From Thalassospira australica (GTDB taxonomy: Bacteria > Pseudomonadota > Alphaproteobacteria > Rhodospirillales > Thalassospiraceae): a stretch of 64,000 nucleotides of DNA. The stretch is from NCBI RefSeq assembly GCF_000763295.1, contig NZ_JRJE01000005.1:186001-250000 (forward strand). The letters run 5' to 3'. This document shows positions 44,746 to 53,684 of the stretch, piece after piece. The translations under genes were made by a program, and so were the position numbers. Within the stretch, counting starts at the first letter, position 1, and every line of letters begins with the position of its first letter. The notes beneath the pieces were generated by a model that worked only from the letters and a program-made list of their open reading frames with translations, was not told the DNA's origin and did not search any database.

Positions 44746-44771
44746 GGGTGGTCAAGTGACCACCCTTTTTT
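44746..44771 (+). terminator. Intrinsic terminator
   Basis: GGGTGGTC, AAGT, GACCACCC then TTTTTT. Perfect 8-bp stem with a run of six T, directly after the 74-residue gene. Confidence 0.92.
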
Positions 44772-44870
44772 CTGTCTGAAATGCGCGCTCATCCTTTAGG
44801 CCAAGCACGGTCATGACAATTTATCGTTCACATGATAATCTGCCGATTGGCATAAAACGTGGATGGCAAG

Positions 44871-45098
44871 ATGACCACCAACAGAATTGGCACAGGCTCC
44901 TCCCATACCGGGCTTCAGGATGCACGCAACCGCCCGCAAGGCGGGATAGCGTCGCGTGGCCGCGTTGGTGCGAATTCCGATCAGCCGTCATCGGACAGTT
45001 TCATCGCGTCCCAACTTGCCCGCCTGCGCAATCTGATCGCAACCGATCAAATCGACCATAATGCGCGGCGTGGCACCTATCTGAATATCGTTTTGTAA
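44871..45098 (+). CDS. Small basic protein with RGTxxNI tail
   Basis: 75 residues from ATG 44871 (a GTG at 44859 is in frame). A polar, Gly/Asn/Arg-rich N-terminal half (residues 1-42) is followed by a helix (SFIASQLARLRNLIAT) and the end ARRGTYLNIVL. The tail matches that of the small protein 150 bp upstream (RGTKVNILT). The plan of a disordered front and a helix plus a conserved tail is like small secreted or anti-sigma-like regulators such as FlgM, but I see no firm match. A hairpin with a T-rich end follows. Function unknown. Confidence 0.5.
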   Translation: MTTNRIGTGSSHTGLQDARNRPQGGIASRGRVGANSDQPSSDSFIASQLARLRNLIATDQIDHNARRGTYLNIVL

Positions 45099-45154
45099 AA
45101 CCTAGAGTCTATTCCGATTAGGTTGCATCGCAAAAGATCGGCCCATCGCAAAAG

Positions 45155-45185
45155 AAAAGGCGGGCCGAATCGACCCGCCTTCTTC
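45155..45185 (+). terminator. Candidate terminator after the 75-residue gene
   Basis: AAGGCGGG pairs with CCCGCCTT around a 9-base loop, followed by CTTCG. The T-run is weak, so confidence is moderate. Confidence 0.5.
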
Positions 45186-45211
45186 GCCCCCTGTCATCCC
45201 ATCACCTGCGA

Positions 45212-45244
45212 CAAAGAAAAGTGCCCCGTACCGAAGTACGGGGC
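45212..45244 (-). terminator. gltB terminator with UUCG tetraloop
   Basis: On the minus strand GCCCCGTAC, loop TTCG, GTACGGGGC, then ACTTTTCTTTGT. A C(UUCG)G tetraloop caps a perfect 9-bp stem. It lies 57 bp after the gltB stop. Confidence 0.82.
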
Positions 45245-45300
45245 GAGTTAATTTGTCCAGGTGTGTTGGACAAGGGAGCTTGCGCAAAAGCGTGATCAGA

Positions 45301-48300
45301 TCACGCAGTTGCCTGGTCTTCGCTCACCGAGCGAATAGGATGTTCCAGCTTGTCGACGATTTCCTTCGGCACGATCTGCCAGAAGTTGCCGCGTTCACGA
45401 TCCCAGTTATCAAGGATGGTGCGTGCAAAACCACTTTCGGTTTCCGCAACATGCTCTTCAATCAAGGAGCGGCAATGTTCGTCCCAATGCTGGGTTTCAA
45501 TGCGCTGGTACAGGATGGAGCCGTCATTGACGACATTTTCGAACGTGCCATTAACGTCATAGATGAACGCCATGCCACCGGTCATGCCTGCACCGAAGTT
45601 CTCACCAACCGAACCAAGGATAACGGCCGTACCACCGGTCATATATTCACAACCGTTTGAGCCACAGCCTTCGACAACAACGGTCGCCCCGGAGTTACGG
45701 ACACAGAACCGTTCACCGGCCTGACCTGCGGCAAACAGTTTGCCTGCCGTCGCACCATACAAAATGGTGTTGCCGATGATGGTGTTTTCGTTGGTCTTAA
45801 GCGGGCTTGAAGGCCGCGGACGCAGAACAATCGTACCGCCCGACAGGCCCTTGCCGACATAGTCGTTGGCATCGCCCTGTACTTCAAGTTTAAGCCCCTG
45901 CACGGCAAAGGCACCAAGCGACTGCCCCGCAGAGCCACGCAAACGGACATGCAGATGCCCCGGTTTCAGGCCGGTCATGCCGTATTTCTGCGTGATCAGG
46001 GACGACATCCGGGTGCCAATCGCACGCTGGGTGTTCTGGATGTTGTACTGCAACTGCATCTTTTCGCCGTCTTCAAGAAGCGGACGGGCATCCTTGATCA
46101 TCTGGGCATCAAGGGTATCGGGCACTTCGTTGCGCCCTTCGATGGTGCAGAAGCGTGCATGATCACCGGCATCGGCCTGTGCCAGAAGCGGGTTCAAATC
46201 AAGGTCAACAAGGTCCTTGGCGCCACGGTGAACCTGCTGAAGCAGATCGGAACGCCCGATGACCTCTTCAAGTTTGGTGTAACCAAGTTCGGCCAGAACG
46301 TCTTTGACTTCCTCGGCCATGAAGGTGAACAGGTTGACCAGTTTGTCTGCCGTACCAACGAACTTGGCACGCAGCGCCGGATCCTGGGTACAGACACCCA
46401 CCGGGCAGGTGTTGGAGTGACACTGACGGACCATGATGCAGCCAAGTGCGATCAGGGATGCCGTGCCGATACCGAATTCCTCGGCACCAAGCATCGCCCC
46501 CATGACAATGTCACGGCCGGTTTTGAAACCGCCATCAACACGCAGTTTGACCTTGTCACGCAGGTTGTTGAGTGTGAGCACCTGATTGACTTCCGACAGG
46601 CCCATTTCCCACGGAACACCGGCATATTTGATCGAGGTCTGCGGGCTTGCACCCGTGCCACCATCATACCCGGAAATCAGGATCACGTCGGCTTTTGCCT
46701 TGGCAACACCGGCCGCAATCGTACCGACACCCGAACGTGACACCAGCTTGACGCAGACGCGGCAACGCGGGTTGATCTGTTTGAGGTCATAGATCAACTG
46801 GGCCAAATCTTCGATCGAATAGATGTCATGGTGCGGCGGCGGTGAAATCAGGGTGACACCCGGCGTCGCATGACGCAGTTGGGCAATCTCGACCGTGACT
46901 TTAAAGCCCGGCAACTGACCACCTTCACCCGGTTTTGCACCCTGGGCGACCTTGATCTGAATTTCTTCACAGTTGTTGAGATATTCCGCCGTCACACCGA
47001 AACGACCCGATGCGACCTGCTTGATCGAGGAACGCGCATTGTCACCGTTTGCACGCGGACGGAAACGTTCACGCGACTCACCGCCTTCACCGGAGTTCGA
47101 TTTCGCACCGATGCGGTTCATGGCAATCGCCAAGGCTTCGTGTGCCTCGGTCGAAAGCGCGCCATGCGACATGCCCGGGGTTACGAAACGCTTGCGGATT
47201 TCGGTGATGCTTTCGACCTGATCCTGACGAACACCTTTACGGTCAGAACGGAAATCAAGAAGATCACGCAGATGCAGCGGCTCGCGCGAGCGCAGACCAT
47301 CGGAGAATTTCTTGAATGAATTATAGCTGCCGGTGGTGACCGACGACTGCAGCGTATGGATCAGCGGACCGGTCCAGACATGGCGTTCACCACTGCGGCG
47401 ATATTTGTAAAGCCCGCCAACCGGAAGGGTCACGACATTGCCGTTAAACGCTTCTTTGTGCTGGGCGATGCAGCGACGCTGAATGCCCTGAAGGCCAATC
47501 CCCGAAATGCGCGACGGCATGCCCGGGAAGAATTCCGCCACCAGGGACCGCGACAGGCCGATACTTTCGAAGTTATAGCCACCACGATAGGAACTGATGA
47601 TCGAGATGCCCATTTTCGACATGATCTTGAGCAGGCCGGCATCAATAGCAGCCTTGAAGCGCTGCATGACTTCTGCGGTGCTGCTCACATTCGGGAACAG
47701 GCCACGCGCATAACGATCCAGCAGACCTTCCTGTGCGAGATAGGCGTTGACCGTGGTCGCGCCCACACCGATCAGAACGGCAAAGTAATGCACATCCATG
47801 CATTCAGCCGAACGAACATTAAGCGAGATATAGGTCCGCAGTGACGTCTTGACGAGATGGCTGTGAACACCACCGGTCGCAAGGATCATAGGGATCGCGG
47901 CACGTTCTTCGCTGATTGCCTCGTCGGTCAGAATAATGTGCAGGGCACCACCGCGTACAGCTTCTTCGGCTTCGCGCTGGATACGCGAAATTGCTTCGCG
48001 CAACGCCAGCTTGCCACCGTTGATATCAAATGTGGTGTCGATCTCGACCGCACTGTCGCCCATATAGCCGCGCATGGCGTCATATTCGGCGTTGGTCAGA
48101 ACCGGACTTTCAAGCTGAAGCAGATCACACTGGCTTTCGTCTTCATCAAGGACGTTGCCAAGGTTGCCCAGACGGGTTTTCAGGCTCATGACGCGCGCTT
48201 CACGAAGGGAATCGATCGGCGGGTTGGTCACCTGCGAGAAGTTCTGACGGAAGAAGTGATGCAAACCACGATAACGATCAGACAAGATCGCAAGCGGGGT

Positions 48301-49851
48301 ATCATCGCCCATCGAGCCAATGGCTTCCTTGCCGTCTTCGCCCATCGGATGAAGGATCAGTTCAAGGTCCTCATGGGTCAGGCCCATCGATTTCTGCAAC
48401 CGCAGCAGACGTTCTTTTTCGATGTGCGACGGTTCGGAATGTTCCGGTGAAATCAGGTCATCAAGCACCTTGGTGCGACCAACCCATTTCGACCAGTCAC
48501 GACGGTTGGCAAGCTTGTCTTTCAGTTCCCCGTCATGGAACAGTTTGCCTTCGGCAAGGTTGACCGCAATCATCTGCCCCGGGCCGAGGCGGCCTTTTTC
48601 AACGCAGCGTTCCTCGTCGATATGAACCATGCCTGCTTCGGAACCGGCAATCAAAAGACCATTGCCGGTCACCGCATAGCGCAGCGGACGCAGACCGTTA
48701 CGGTCCGTACCGCCCATCAGCCACTCGCCGCCATAGGCCGCAAGGGCTGCCGGGCCATCCCACGGTTCCATCACCGCATTGCAATAGGCATAAAGGTTTT
48801 TATAGCTGTCTGGCGTGGATGCCTTTTTCGACCAGGCTTCGGGCACCATCATGGTTTTCACCATCGGCAGGTCACGACCGGCACGCACCATCAATTCGAA
48901 TACAGCATCCAAAGCCGCCGAGTCAGACGATCCCGGCTGAATGACCGGCTTAAGATCATCAATGCTGTCAGCATAGGCGTCGTGCGCCATGCGCGCTTCG
49001 TGGCTTTTCATCCAGTTGACGTTACCGCGCAGCGTGTTGATCTCGCCGTTGTGGGCCAGAACACGGAACGGCTGTGCCAACGGCCAGCTTGGGAAGGTGT
49101 TGGTCGAATAACGCTGATGATAGACGCAGAAGTTCGAAATGAACCGTTCGTCGCGCAAATCCGGATAGAAGGTATCGACATCTTCGGCAAGGAACATGCC
49201 CTTGTAGATTACCGAACGGCACGACATCGAACAGATGTAGAAATCCTTGATCGCTTCGGCCAGAACCGCTTTTTCGATGCGACGGCGAATGGCGTAAAGA
49301 TCGACTTCGAACTTTTCCTCGTTCACGTCATCGCGCACACCAATCAGGACCTGTTCGATTTCCGGGCGGGTCTGGTTTGCTTTTTCACCAATGACGGACA
49401 CATCAACCGGCACCTGACGCCAGCCGAGAATACCATAACCCTGTTTAAGGATTTCGGTTTCGACAATCGCACGGCAACGTTCCTGTGCGGCCATATCGAT
49501 ACGCGGCAGGAAGACCTGGCCGACAGCGATCAGGCTATCGGGGGCTTCCTGATTGATGACCTTAAGGTAGGCCTTAAAGAAGTCCTGCGGGATCTGCAGG
49601 TGGATACCTGCGCCATCGCCGGTTTTGCCATCAGCATCCACAGCACCACGGTGCCAGATGGCCTTAAGGGCCTCGATACCGGCTTCGACCACTTCGCGAC
49701 GCGGCTTGCCATCAATGGCACCGACCAAACCCACACCGCAGTTGGCGTGTTCTTCTGCCGGATCATACATTCCGCTGGCTTCAAGATGAGCCGCGTTCTT
49801 TTCAAAACGGGCGATATCCATAGCGCCCTTGCTGTGAACGATCTTGTTCAT
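45301..49851 (-). CDS. gltB: Glutamate synthase large subunit
   Basis: 1516 residues. It makes glutamate from 2-oxoglutarate and glutamine. The N-terminal glutaminase has the nucleophile Cys38 in EEHANCGVGLVGAI, exposed after loss of a propeptide of ~37 residues, as in the family. The synthase domain near residues 800-1200 contains SPPPHHDIYSIEDLAQLIYDLK and the FMN/3Fe-4S region GCIMVRQCHSNTCPVGVCTQDP. The C-terminal beta-helix (GEGG and repeated TAVILGS/GSVGENF) is complete. The ATG at 49851 is used; the longer frame has no homology. gltD follows 28 bp upstream in the genome, so the order on the minus strand is gltD-gltB. Confidence 0.96.
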   Translation of the reverse strand: MNKIVHSKGAMDIARFEKNAAHLEASGMYDPAEEHANCGVGLVGAIDGKPRREVVEAGIEALKAIWHRGAVDADGKTGDGAGIHLQIPQDFFKAYLKVINQEAPDSLIAVGQVFLPRIDMAAQERCRAIVETEILKQGYGILGWRQVPVDVSVIGEKANQTRPEIEQVLIGVRDDVNEEKFEVDLYAIRRRIEKAVLAEAIKDFYICSMSCRSVIYKGMFLAEDVDTFYPDLRDERFISNFCVYHQRYSTNTFPSWPLAQPFRVLAHNGEINTLRGNVNWMKSHEARMAHDAYADSIDDLKPVIQPGSSDSAALDAVFELMVRAGRDLPMVKTMMVPEAWSKKASTPDSYKNLYAYCNAVMEPWDGPAALAAYGGEWLMGGTDRNGLRPLRYAVTGNGLLIAGSEAGMVHIDEERCVEKGRLGPGQMIAVNLAEGKLFHDGELKDKLANRRDWSKWVGRTKVLDDLISPEHSEPSHIEKERLLRLQKSMGLTHEDLELILHPMGEDGKEAIGSMGDDTPLAILSDRYRGLHHFFRQNFSQVTNPPIDSLREARVMSLKTRLGNLGNVLDEDESQCDLLQLESPVLTNAEYDAMRGYMGDSAVEIDTTFDINGGKLALREAISRIQREAEEAVRGGALHIILTDEAISEERAAIPMILATGGVHSHLVKTSLRTYISLNVRSAECMDVHYFAVLIGVGATTVNAYLAQEGLLDRYARGLFPNVSSTAEVMQRFKAAIDAGLLKIMSKMGISIISSYRGGYNFESIGLSRSLVAEFFPGMPSRISGIGLQGIQRRCIAQHKEAFNGNVVTLPVGGLYKYRRSGERHVWTGPLIHTLQSSVTTGSYNSFKKFSDGLRSREPLHLRDLLDFRSDRKGVRQDQVESITEIRKRFVTPGMSHGALSTEAHEALAIAMNRIGAKSNSGEGGESRERFRPRANGDNARSSIKQVASGRFGVTAEYLNNCEEIQIKVAQGAKPGEGGQLPGFKVTVEIAQLRHATPGVTLISPPPHHDIYSIEDLAQLIYDLKQINPRCRVCVKLVSRSGVGTIAAGVAKAKADVILISGYDGGTGASPQTSIKYAGVPWEMGLSEVNQVLTLNNLRDKVKLRVDGGFKTGRDIVMGAMLGAEEFGIGTASLIALGCIMVRQCHSNTCPVGVCTQDPALRAKFVGTADKLVNLFTFMAEEVKDVLAELGYTKLEEVIGRSDLLQQVHRGAKDLVDLDLNPLLAQADAGDHARFCTIEGRNEVPDTLDAQMIKDARPLLEDGEKMQLQYNIQNTQRAIGTRMSSLITQKYGMTGLKPGHLHVRLRGSAGQSLGAFAVQGLKLEVQGDANDYVGKGLSGGTIVLRPRPSSPLKTNENTIIGNTILYGATAGKLFAAGQAGERFCVRNSGATVVVEGCGSNGCEYMTGGTAVILGSVGENFGAGMTGGMAFIYDVNGTFENVVNDGSILYQRIETQHWDEHCRSLIEEHVAETESGFARTILDNWDRERGNFWQIVPKEIVDKLEHPIRSVSEDQATA

Positions 49852-49879
49852 AACTCTCTCTCCTAATGCGGCAGCGGAC

Positions 49880-51310
49880 TTAAGCGGCAGCTTCTTTGCG
49901 CGCCAGCAAATATTCATCAATCCGGTCAGCCGCATCACGGCCATCGCGAATTGCCCAGACCACAAGCGACGCACCACGGGCAATATCACCCGCAGCAAAC
50001 ACGCCATCCAGATTGGTCATCATGGTGCGGAAGTCGATTTTGACCGTGCCCCAACGCGACACGCCCAGTTCCGGTGCATCAAACAGGGTCGGCAGGTCTT
50101 CGGGTTCAAAACCAAGCGCCAGAATGACCATGTCGGCATCCATGGTGTAGCTTGACCCTTCGATGATTTCCGGGCTCTGACGGCCACCGGCATCCGGGGC
50201 GCCAAGGCGCATCTTGACCGCACGTACACCGGTTACCTTGTCATCACCCACGAATGCTTCGGGGTTGGTCAGCCAGACGAATTCAACGCCTTCTTCCTCG
50301 GCATTGGCCACTTCACGCTGGGAACCCGGCATGTTGGCACGGTCACGACGATAAAGACATTTGACCGATTTCGCACCCTGACGGATCGCGGTACGGACAC
50401 AGTCCATGGCGGTATCACCACCGCCAATAACCACGACATTCTTGTCCTTGGCATTGAGCGTTCCGTCTTCATAAGCCGGAACAGTGTCGCCAAGACCATG
50501 ACGGTTGGACGTGGTCAGATATTCAAGCGCCGGATAGACATTTTCCAGGCCCGCACCAGGCAGTTTCAGATCGCGGGCCTTGTAAACGCCGGTCGCGATC
50601 AGAACGCTGTCATGTTTTTTACGGAGTTCTTCAAGGGTGGCATCGCGGCCAACTTCAAATTCGGTGTGCATAATAACACCACCGTCTTCGAGAAGCTTCA
50701 CGCGGCGTTCAACCACATCTTTTTCAAGCTTGAAGCCCGGAATACCATAAACCAGAAGCCCGCCGATGCGGTCATAACGGTCATAGATATGAACTTCATA
50801 TCCCTTAAGGCGCAGTTGCTCTGCTGCGGCCATGCCACCGGGACCACCGCCGATGATGCCAACCGACATGCCGTTTTCCTTGGTCGGCTTTGGCGGCTTT
50901 ACCCAGCCTTTTTCAAAAGCGGTATCGGTGATGTATTTTTCGACAGAGCCGATGGTAACAGCGCCATGGGTCGACTGCTCGATCACGCAGTTGCCTTCAC
51001 AGAGACGATCCTGCGGGCAAATACGACCCGTGACTTCAGGCATGTTATTCGTCGCCGCCGAAATGGCATACGCTTCTTCCATACGACCCTGGGTCGTCAA
51101 GCTGAGCCAATCGGGGATGTTATTATAAAGCGGGCAATGTGCCTGGCAGAATGGCACACCACACTGAGAGCAGCGCGACGCCTGGTCAGCGGCCTTGTCG
51201 TCCTCGAACGGCTCGTAAATTTCATCAAAATCGGTACGGCGTTCGGAAGCTTCTCTTTTGTGCGGATATTTTTGTTCGAGATGAACAAACTTCAGCATCT
51301 TTTCTGTCAT
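49880..51310 (-). CDS. gltD: Glutamate synthase small subunit
   Basis: 476 residues. It passes electrons from NADPH to GltB. The N-terminal cysteine-rich region binds [4Fe-4S] centres (SRCSQCGVPFCQAHCP and CPQDRLCEGNCV). FAD binds at VGIIGGGPGGMAAAEQL near residue 148 and NADPH at VVIGGGDTAMDCVRTAI near residue 290. The C-terminal GVFAAGDIARGASLVVWAI closes the FAD site. Start ATG 51310; Met5 is possible. It is the first gene of gltDB here, and a 19-bp palindrome lies 170 bp upstream. Nitrogen assimilation with glutamine synthetase is its role. Confidence 0.96.
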   Translation of the reverse strand: MTEKMLKFVHLEQKYPHKREASERRTDFDEIYEPFEDDKAADQASRCSQCGVPFCQAHCPLYNNIPDWLSLTTQGRMEEAYAISAATNNMPEVTGRICPQDRLCEGNCVIEQSTHGAVTIGSVEKYITDTAFEKGWVKPPKPTKENGMSVGIIGGGPGGMAAAEQLRLKGYEVHIYDRYDRIGGLLVYGIPGFKLEKDVVERRVKLLEDGGVIMHTEFEVGRDATLEELRKKHDSVLIATGVYKARDLKLPGAGLENVYPALEYLTTSNRHGLGDTVPAYEDGTLNAKDKNVVVIGGGDTAMDCVRTAIRQGAKSVKCLYRRDRANMPGSQREVANAEEEGVEFVWLTNPEAFVGDDKVTGVRAVKMRLGAPDAGGRQSPEIIEGSSYTMDADMVILALGFEPEDLPTLFDAPELGVSRWGTVKIDFRTMMTNLDGVFAAGDIARGASLVVWAIRDGRDAADRIDEYLLARKEAAA

Positions 51311-51481
51311 GACGGCCCTCTGGAAGGGTTTTATGTTGCGGGTTTCGCTTTATATACGTGGCACATACGCAAGAATCCAGCAGAAAATGCAAGCTAGGTC
51401 AATATTACTGACCTAAATACCCTGACAAATTTTCCGGTCTTTCCCGGGTTCGGGTTGCACCCCTCTGTAATATTGTTTCAT

Positions 51482-51500
51482 TAGTACCATAATGGTACTA
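51482..51500. promoter_or_regulatory. 19-bp perfect palindrome between gltD and uppP
   Basis: TAGTACCAT, A, ATGGTACTA: a perfect 9-1-9 dyad in AT-rich DNA in the divergent promoter region. It is 76 bp upstream of the uppP GTG and 172 bp upstream of gltD. Typical of an operator for a dimeric repressor; I cannot name the regulator. Confidence 0.6.
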
Positions 51501-51575
51501 TTAATGCGTTTCGTCAAAATGGGCTAAACTGCTATAAGCGATGAGTTTTTGCAGCGAACAGGCACAGAGGCTGGC

Positions 51576-52406
51576 GTGACTCTACAGCACATAATTCTTC
51601 TGGCGATCGTTCAGGGGATCACAGAATTTCTTCCGATCAGCTCATCTGGCCATCTGGTCCTGGCCCCCGCCATCACCGGCAGCCCCGATCAGGGTTTGTT
51701 GGTAGATGTCGCAGTGCATGTTGGCACGCTGGCTGCTGTTTTGATCTATTTCTGGCGTGATGTTTTCGCCATGCTTGGTGGATTCGTTCGGCTGTTAACC
51801 GGGCGAATCAACGCGGGTGCCCGACTGGCAATCCATATTGTTCTGGCAACAATTCCGGTTATTGCGGTTGGATTCTACCTGAAGGTATCGGGAATCGAGG
51901 AACAGCTGCGCTCAATCGAGATCATCGCATGGGCCACCCTTGGCTTTGGCATCCTGCTTTGGATTGCTGACAAGGTCGGCATGACGATCAACCGCCTTGA
52001 ACATATGCGCTGGGGCGGCGCGCTGTTTATCGGTCTGGCACAGGTCCTTGCCCTTATTCCGGGAACCAGCCGGTCAGGCATTACCATGACCGCCGCCCGA
52101 TTCATGGGATATGAGCGCTCAGACGCAGCACAGTTTTCCATGCTGATGTCTATCCCGGTTATTCTTGGGGCTGGCCTGTTGGCAGGTATCGACTTGCATC
52201 AGGCAGGTAATATTCAGCTTAATCAGGAGATTCTTCTGGCGGCGGGCCTTTCCTTTGTAACCGCCCTGATTGCCATCGCGGTTCTGATGAGTTGGCTGAA
52301 ACGATCCAGCTTCACCCCATTTGCCATTTATCGCATTCTTTTGGGGGGCGCGCTGCTTGTCTGGATCTATGTCTATGATACTGCGGCCCTGCCCTTCTTC
52401 AATTAA
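51576..52406 (+). CDS. uppP: Undecaprenyl-diphosphatase UppP (BacA)
   Basis: 276 residues from GTG 51576, which has AGAGG six bases upstream; this gives a start VTLQHIILLAIVQG that fits the family. UppP dephosphorylates undecaprenyl diphosphate on the periplasmic side so the carrier can be reused for peptidoglycan. The two signature motifs are EFLPISSSGHL (residues ~17-27), with the catalytic glutamate, and PGTSRSGITMTAARFMG (~165-181). Eight or so membrane segments. Overexpression gives bacitracin resistance in E. coli; nothing here suggests more than the housekeeping role. Confidence 0.95.
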   Translation: MTLQHIILLAIVQGITEFLPISSSGHLVLAPAITGSPDQGLLVDVAVHVGTLAAVLIYFWRDVFAMLGGFVRLLTGRINAGARLAIHIVLATIPVIAVGFYLKVSGIEEQLRSIEIIAWATLGFGILLWIADKVGMTINRLEHMRWGGALFIGLAQVLALIPGTSRSGITMTAARFMGYERSDAAQFSMLMSIPVILGAGLLAGIDLHQAGNIQLNQEILLAAGLSFVTALIAIAVLMSWLKRSSFTPFAIYRILLGGALLVWIYVYDTAALPFFN

Positions 52407-52434
52407 CGCTGACGAAAACAAAGAACCTGCTGCC

Positions 52435-52977
52435 ATGTTTCTGCGCCCTCTTGATCCGGTGGCTGATGGCCCGGACCTGCACGTGATTTTTGGCGATCCG
52501 ACCTGCTGCCTGTGGCTTCCCGATCCGGCTTTCCCCGACATCGAAACCACCACGGCCATATTGAAATCATGGACAAAGGGGCTTGAAAACACGTCCTGGG
52601 TGGTTTGTGAACAGCCCAAGGGCCCGGCGATTGGACGCATTGCGCTTTATAACACCGGACGCGACAAGGATATCTGGGAAGCCGCCTGCATGATCAGCCC
52701 CAAGGCACGGGGCCAGAATTATGCCGCGCGCGGACTTTCCGCCGCCATAGATGACCTGTTTGCCACCACAAAAGCACGCCGGGTCTTTGCCGATGTTGAT
52801 CCGGACAATCATGCGTCGCTCAGGACATTTGAAAAACTGGGGTTCACACGCGAAGGGGTTTTGCGCGGCGAATGGGAAACCCATATCGGCATCCGCGACT
52901 CTGTGGTTTACGGATTGCTGCGCACAGACCCACGCCCAGAGATTGCGGGCAAACCACCCTTACTGCGCCCAGCCTAG
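52435..52977 (+). CDS. GNAT-family N-acetyltransferase
   Basis: 180 residues from ATG 52435; a longer frame begins inside uppP but is not conserved. The RimJ/RimL-like layout is visible: the IGRIALYN strand, the acetyl-CoA loop SPKARGQNYAARGL (RGxNYA in place of the more common RGQGxG/A form), and the final ADVDPDNHASLRTFEKLGFTREG, which is the usual C-terminal block. Substrate (protein N-terminus, antibiotic or small amine) unknown. It lies 28 bp after uppP and may share its transcript. Convergent with the DUF3572 gene. Confidence 0.85.
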   Translation: MFLRPLDPVADGPDLHVIFGDPTCCLWLPDPAFPDIETTTAILKSWTKGLENTSWVVCEQPKGPAIGRIALYNTGRDKDIWEAACMISPKARGQNYAARGLSAAIDDLFATTKARRVFADVDPDNHASLRTFEKLGFTREGVLRGEWETHIGIRDSVVYGLLRTDPRPEIAGKPPLLRPA

Positions 52978-52991
52978 GCTCAGATCGCTGT

Positions 52992-53267
52992 TTAGTCCTG
53001 CCAGACAGGACCGCCGGATAAAACAATTTGCGCGCGCGCCGGGTCTTCGGGGCTGTAATCGGAATCTTCGACAAACCGCATCAGGAACGGCTCATGCGAG
53101 AGCAGGAATTCAAGGGCACCAAGCTGCACTTCGTTTGATCCGATCCCGGCCTTGAGATCATCAAGCCCCATGCCGGTTTGTGCGACCAATCCTTGCAACA
53201 ACTCATCATCACCAGCGATATGGGCAATCGCACGAATGGCCAGTGTTTCTGCTGCGTCCTTGTTCAT
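52992..53267 (-). CDS. DUF3572-family protein
   Basis: 91 residues, ATG 53267. A small all-helical protein whose plan (ETLAIRAIAHIAGDDELLQGLVAQTG, then LGALEFLLSHEPFLMRFVED) matches DUF3572, a family found mainly in alphaproteobacteria with no known function. Acidic, no signal or membrane segment. In several relatives it is next to chemotaxis/receiver-type or ribosome genes, which is not the case here. It is 21 bp downstream of the small membrane protein gene on the same strand. Confidence 0.75.
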   Translation of the reverse strand: MNKDAAETLAIRAIAHIAGDDELLQGLVAQTGMGLDDLKAGIGSNEVQLGALEFLLSHEPFLMRFVEDSDYSPEDPARAQIVLSGGPVWQD

Positions 53268-53288
53268 TTCGCTCTTTGCCCGACAGAC

Positions 53289-53684
53289 TTATTTAAACCA
53301 CTTGGCTTTGGCCATCGCCCGCCAGATCACCAGACCGGCGACAACGATCACCCCGGCAGCGATCCCGCCAAGGCCATTTCCCGCCATCAAAACCAACCCC
53401 CAGAAGCCAACAGTACCAAACCCGATGGCAAGGCTCAGGAAGGCTGATTTGGTCAGGGTATCCTGATTTTTCTGGGCGGTTTCGGCACGTTTGATCTCGT
53501 CAACGATTTCATACCATGCCAATTGCTGCCAACGGGAATATTTCAACCCTTTGCGTGGACCTTTACGCAGAAAATCATCGAGTTGTTTGACGATATTGGC
53601 GGCACGCTCTTCGGGGGCGACGTATTTGCCGATCCGTTCTTTCTTGCGTGGACCTTCGTCCTGTTCATTCTCGATCATATTCAC
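53289..53684 (-). CDS. Small membrane protein, unknown function
   Basis: 131 residues from GTG 53684 (ATG 53678 is an alternative). A charged cytoplasmic N-terminal half (residues 1-75, basic and helical: LRKGPRKGLKYSRWQQLAWYEIVDEI) is followed by two transmembrane segments (~80-100 and ~105-122) and a short basic tail. No known motif. It lies next to the DUF3572 gene. No function can be proposed. Confidence 0.6.
   Translation of the reverse strand: MNMIENEQDEGPRKKERIGKYVAPEERAANIVKQLDDFLRKGPRKGLKYSRWQQLAWYEIVDEIKRAETAQKNQDTLTKSAFLSLAIGFGTVGFWGLVLMAGNGLGGIAAGVIVVAGLVIWRAMAKAKWFK

Noticed and set aside
48535-49866. 443-codon open frame on the plus strand
   Set aside because: It lies opposite gltB, whose protein is clearly conserved. 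The frame is a by-product of codon use and shows no family motifs or ribosome site.
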